Source: Penicillium oxalicum (lineage: Eukaryota; Ascomycota; Eurotiomycetes; Eurotiales; Aspergillaceae). From it: DNA of 64,000 nt. The DNA is taken from NCBI RefSeq assembly GCF_001723175.1, contig NC_064650.1:5806234-5870233 (forward strand), in the 5' to 3' direction. The notes beneath the pieces are model-generated. The model was not told where the DNA came from and searched no databases. It saw nothing but the letters and a program-made list of their open reading frames with translations. Position numbers and translations under genes: made by a program. Of this stretch, positions 61,922-64,000 are shown one piece after another. How positions within the stretch are numbered: position 1 is the stretch's first letter; the number at the start of each line of letters is the position of its first letter.

Positions 61922-62284
61922 GGTGCACTAACCAAACAAGCCAAAAGACTATCATATACTTAATCAAATTATTAAAGGATATACGACGACGATACATAAC
62001 GCTACGCTACTTGCGAAGGAGAACGCTAATCTACGCGTAGTAAATAAAAAGAAACGTCAAAAGCGCACTCGATCGACTAGGCAGATTGTATACGAAGGAG
62101 GCCTAACAATCGAAGAGGGCCTATAGCTAGTCTAGTAGCTAATTTAGCTAGTAGAAGCTAATAAGGTAGTATCGCATGAAGGGCCCGATTTGCCTAATTA
62201 GCCAATTTAACCGGCTAGGAGGGCTCCGCCTACCTGTAGTGGATATGGCTAAGCTAGCTATAGGATTACTTCATGTAAAAATCG
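61922..62284 (+). mobile_element. Fot1/pogo-type transposase C-terminal remnant with RIP-like damage
   Basis: One plus-strand frame reads, with stops, as the C-terminus of a Fot1-like DDE transposase. It contains IHNATLLAKENANLRV, KKKRQKRTRSTRQI and EGGLTIEEGL, then a damaged zinc-knuckle CSGYG-stop-ASYRITSCKNR. The intact form of that last motif has C-x2-C-x4-H-x4-C, so here Cys became Tyr and His became Tyr, and several Gln codons became TAG or TAA. All are C-to-T or G-to-A changes. The catalytic domain and terminal repeats are absent or unrecognisable. Confidence 0.72.
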
Positions 62285-63638
62285 CATTATCTAGTTGAAT
62301 TAATAGGTGTTAGTTGATATAATCGAATTTGAAGTTTTGTAATAGGGGTGGGTGTCCGGCTCGGCCGTGTGTCCGGTTCGGCCGTGGATTATGTTACACC
62401 CTTGATTTATGTAAAAGCCTGTCCGAGCAAGCTGCGACAGTAATGGCTTAGAATCATAACACGCGAATGAGGCGAAGATAAATAGTAGTCAGCGGAATCA
62501 ATCTTGGGAGCCAACGTTGATTGAAGGAAGAAAGAACGAAATGTCATGGAGCAGGTTGAAACACTCAATGTGGGGAAGGTAAACGATGTTACGACAGGCT
62601 TGATGCCCAGAATACCAAATCACTCTACAAAAGGGGTTAGAATAGGAGGTCACTAAAACCCGTGTCATAGCGGTGACTTACCACTCCATGTCTCGACAGA
62701 TCATTTGCAACGCTACATAACGTAGTTCCCGGCCGGTCTGGATACCCCATGAGAAAACTTCGCGCGAAGTGCCAATGTCCTATGCATTATCCAGTAAAGA
62801 CCACGGACTGCAGGATTTTGAGTTCTAGGCCCCATCTGCGCCATTTTTATGATTGGCCTACACTTCTATGTAAAATTTGGTGGTGGACCTGAGAACATTA
62901 TATCAAAGCTGCACGTATCATAGAAGTGGTTTTCGTGGCTGATACTAGCCGGGTTCAAAGGCGCCAATAGATAAGCGAAGCGTAATTAAATAAAAAAAGT
63001 GAATAGGAAAAAACATCAAGTGTCAGACCCTTGTTAAGGTTACATTTGACAAGTAGTAAGAAAAAGATGCGATTGTTGGGATGAAGTTGTTAACACTATT
63101 ATGCGTTCGTCTTAGTACCGTAAGAAGTGGAAAGTCCACTTTTACATATCACATGATAGCCAGTAAGCTTGAAATTTTTAATGGGATGCCAGCCGCCGAA
63201 AATTTGTTCCTCGTCACTGTCGTCGATCAAGCTTCAGGATCAGGATTTCATTTTTCGCCGTCCGCTTCTCTTACATTGAACACCTTTTAAGGTCCCCAGA
63301 AGGTTGGTTTTTGAGGAATGGAATCCTGATATTTCTGCATATTTAGCAGGGGGCTAACAGAGATAAGCTAGACATACGAATTACACGACACATTTCAAGC
63401 GATTCGCTCGCTCCAGTCACTACATTCAACGGTTTTATGCACTTGATAAAGCTTAATCAAGGTTTCATACGCCTGGTGGGCCAGATCGTTGATCTTGCCA
63501 GTATCGAGCATTTCCCATTACACCTACGGTTCTATGATAAGCGTTTTCGGAAACAGTTGGAAATCATTGTCAAGAGGAAAGTGCCGACCGGCTCGATAGA
63601 AGACGAACTTCGAAACAGGGCTCGAACTTGCGCAGGAG
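62285..63638. other. decayed subtelomeric sequence
   Basis: AT-rich, many stops, no complete gene. It contains the 17-bp tandem repeat at 62352-62385. A 97-codon frame at 63437-63730 overlaps the secreted-protein frame out of phase and is not supported. Confidence 0.5.
62352..62385. repeat. 17-bp GC-rich tandem repeat, two copies
   Basis: Unit GTGTCCGGCTCGGCCGT at 62352-62368 and a second copy at 62369-62385 that differs by one C-to-T. It stands out in AT-rich surroundings. Confidence 0.8.
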
Positions 63639-63894
63639 ATGGCACATACTCATCAGAGATCTTGGATGTGGTTCGGGTTGTTGATGACGATCCGCCTGAC
63701 AACAGCATGGACTTTCACAGTGTTCCCTGACTCTGAGTGCGAGTCAAGCGCTACTGCGTCGTACAGTGGGGGTGGCGAAAGGGGTTGCACGGTCCTCACT
63801 GCTTCCCGGAGAGGATTTGAAATAGCTGATTTTGGAAGCTGTGTTTTGGAGTTGTACAGTGATACGGGTTGCTCCAATTCCGAAAATCAGGTGA
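63639..63894 (+). pseudogene. small cysteine-rich secreted protein gene, truncated by the telomere
   Basis: A plus-strand frame encodes a hydrophobic start (MWFGLLMTIRLTTAWTF from 63666; an earlier ATG exists at 63639). A short mature region follows with cysteines in FPDSECESS, ERGCTVLT, FGSCVLELYSDTGC. That resembles the small secreted, disulphide-rich proteins common in filamentous fungi. Coding ends at CAG/GTGAGG, a good splice donor, and the G-rich telomere repeat starts inside that motif. The next exon is therefore missing. The open frame would run a few codons into telomere repeat before a stop. Family and function are unknown. Confidence 0.55.
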
Positions 63895-64000
63895 GGGTTA
63901 GGGGTTAGGGTTTAGGGGTTAGGGGTTAGGGTTTAGGGTTAGGGTTAGGTTAGGTTAGGGGTTAGGGGTTAGGGGTTAGGGTTAGGGGTTTAGGGGTAGG
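63895..64000 (+). repeat. telomeric TTAGGG-type repeat array at the chromosome end
   Basis: About 106 bp of G-rich repeat reading to the window end. Units are mixed: TTAGGG, TTAGGGG, TTTAGGG, TTTAGGGG and TTAGG. The orientation (G-rich strand 5' to 3' outward) is right for a right-hand chromosome end. Confidence 0.95.

Noticed and set aside
63437..63730. 97-codon plus-strand frame near the telomere.
   Set aside because: Overlaps the Cys-rich frame in another phase and has no signal or motif.

Overview
The window is the right end of a chromosome of a filamentous ascomycete. The evidence is: genes split by short GT-AG introns (about 50-160 nt), a Zn2Cys6 regulator, a class III chitin synthase, a WSC domain, many MFS carriers, and a terminal array of TTAGGG-type repeats whose G-rich strand runs to the last base. 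The gene set looks like a eurotiomycete (Aspergillus/Penicillium group), but that placement is inference. All exon joins below were derived by eye from splice sites and reading phase.

Layout. 0-8.2 kb: 5-oxoprolinase (cut by the left edge), a nine-exon Zn2Cys6 transcription factor and a cyclase-family hydrolase, all on the minus strand. 11.6-21.6 kb: class III chitin synthase (+), a DHA1 multidrug MFS carrier (-) and a DapA-type 2-keto-3-deoxy-acid aldolase (-). 21.6-36.4 kb is gene-poor; its only intact gene is an AAAP amino-acid transporter (28.0-29.5 kb). It also holds an AT-rich island with a broken sugar-porter pseudogene and other decayed coding sequence. 36.4-39.8 kb: a PHO84-type phosphate permease and a membrane-anchored GNAT acetyltransferase.

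40.4-54.8 kb holds plant cell-wall sugar genes: a secreted GH93 exo-arabinanase, a GH3 beta-xylosidase with an N-terminal WSC domain, a GH43 xylosidase/arabinofuranosidase, a lactose-permease-like sugar porter and an SGNH/GDSL esterase. Three of the five have GGCTAA (XlnR-type) motifs within about 420 bp of the start. Together they could cleave arabinoxylan or arabinan, import the products and finish hydrolysis inside the cell.

56.0-61.0 kb: an aldo-keto reductase and a 1099-aa adenylation-carrier-reductase (NRPS-like) enzyme diverge from one 499-bp promoter. The pair suggests a small pathway from carboxylic acid to aldehyde to alcohol. Beyond 61 kb lies decayed subtelomere: a Fot1/pogo transposase tail with RIP-like C-to-T damage, a 17-bp tandem repeat, and a small cysteine-rich secreted-protein gene cut at a splice-donor-like site by the telomere.
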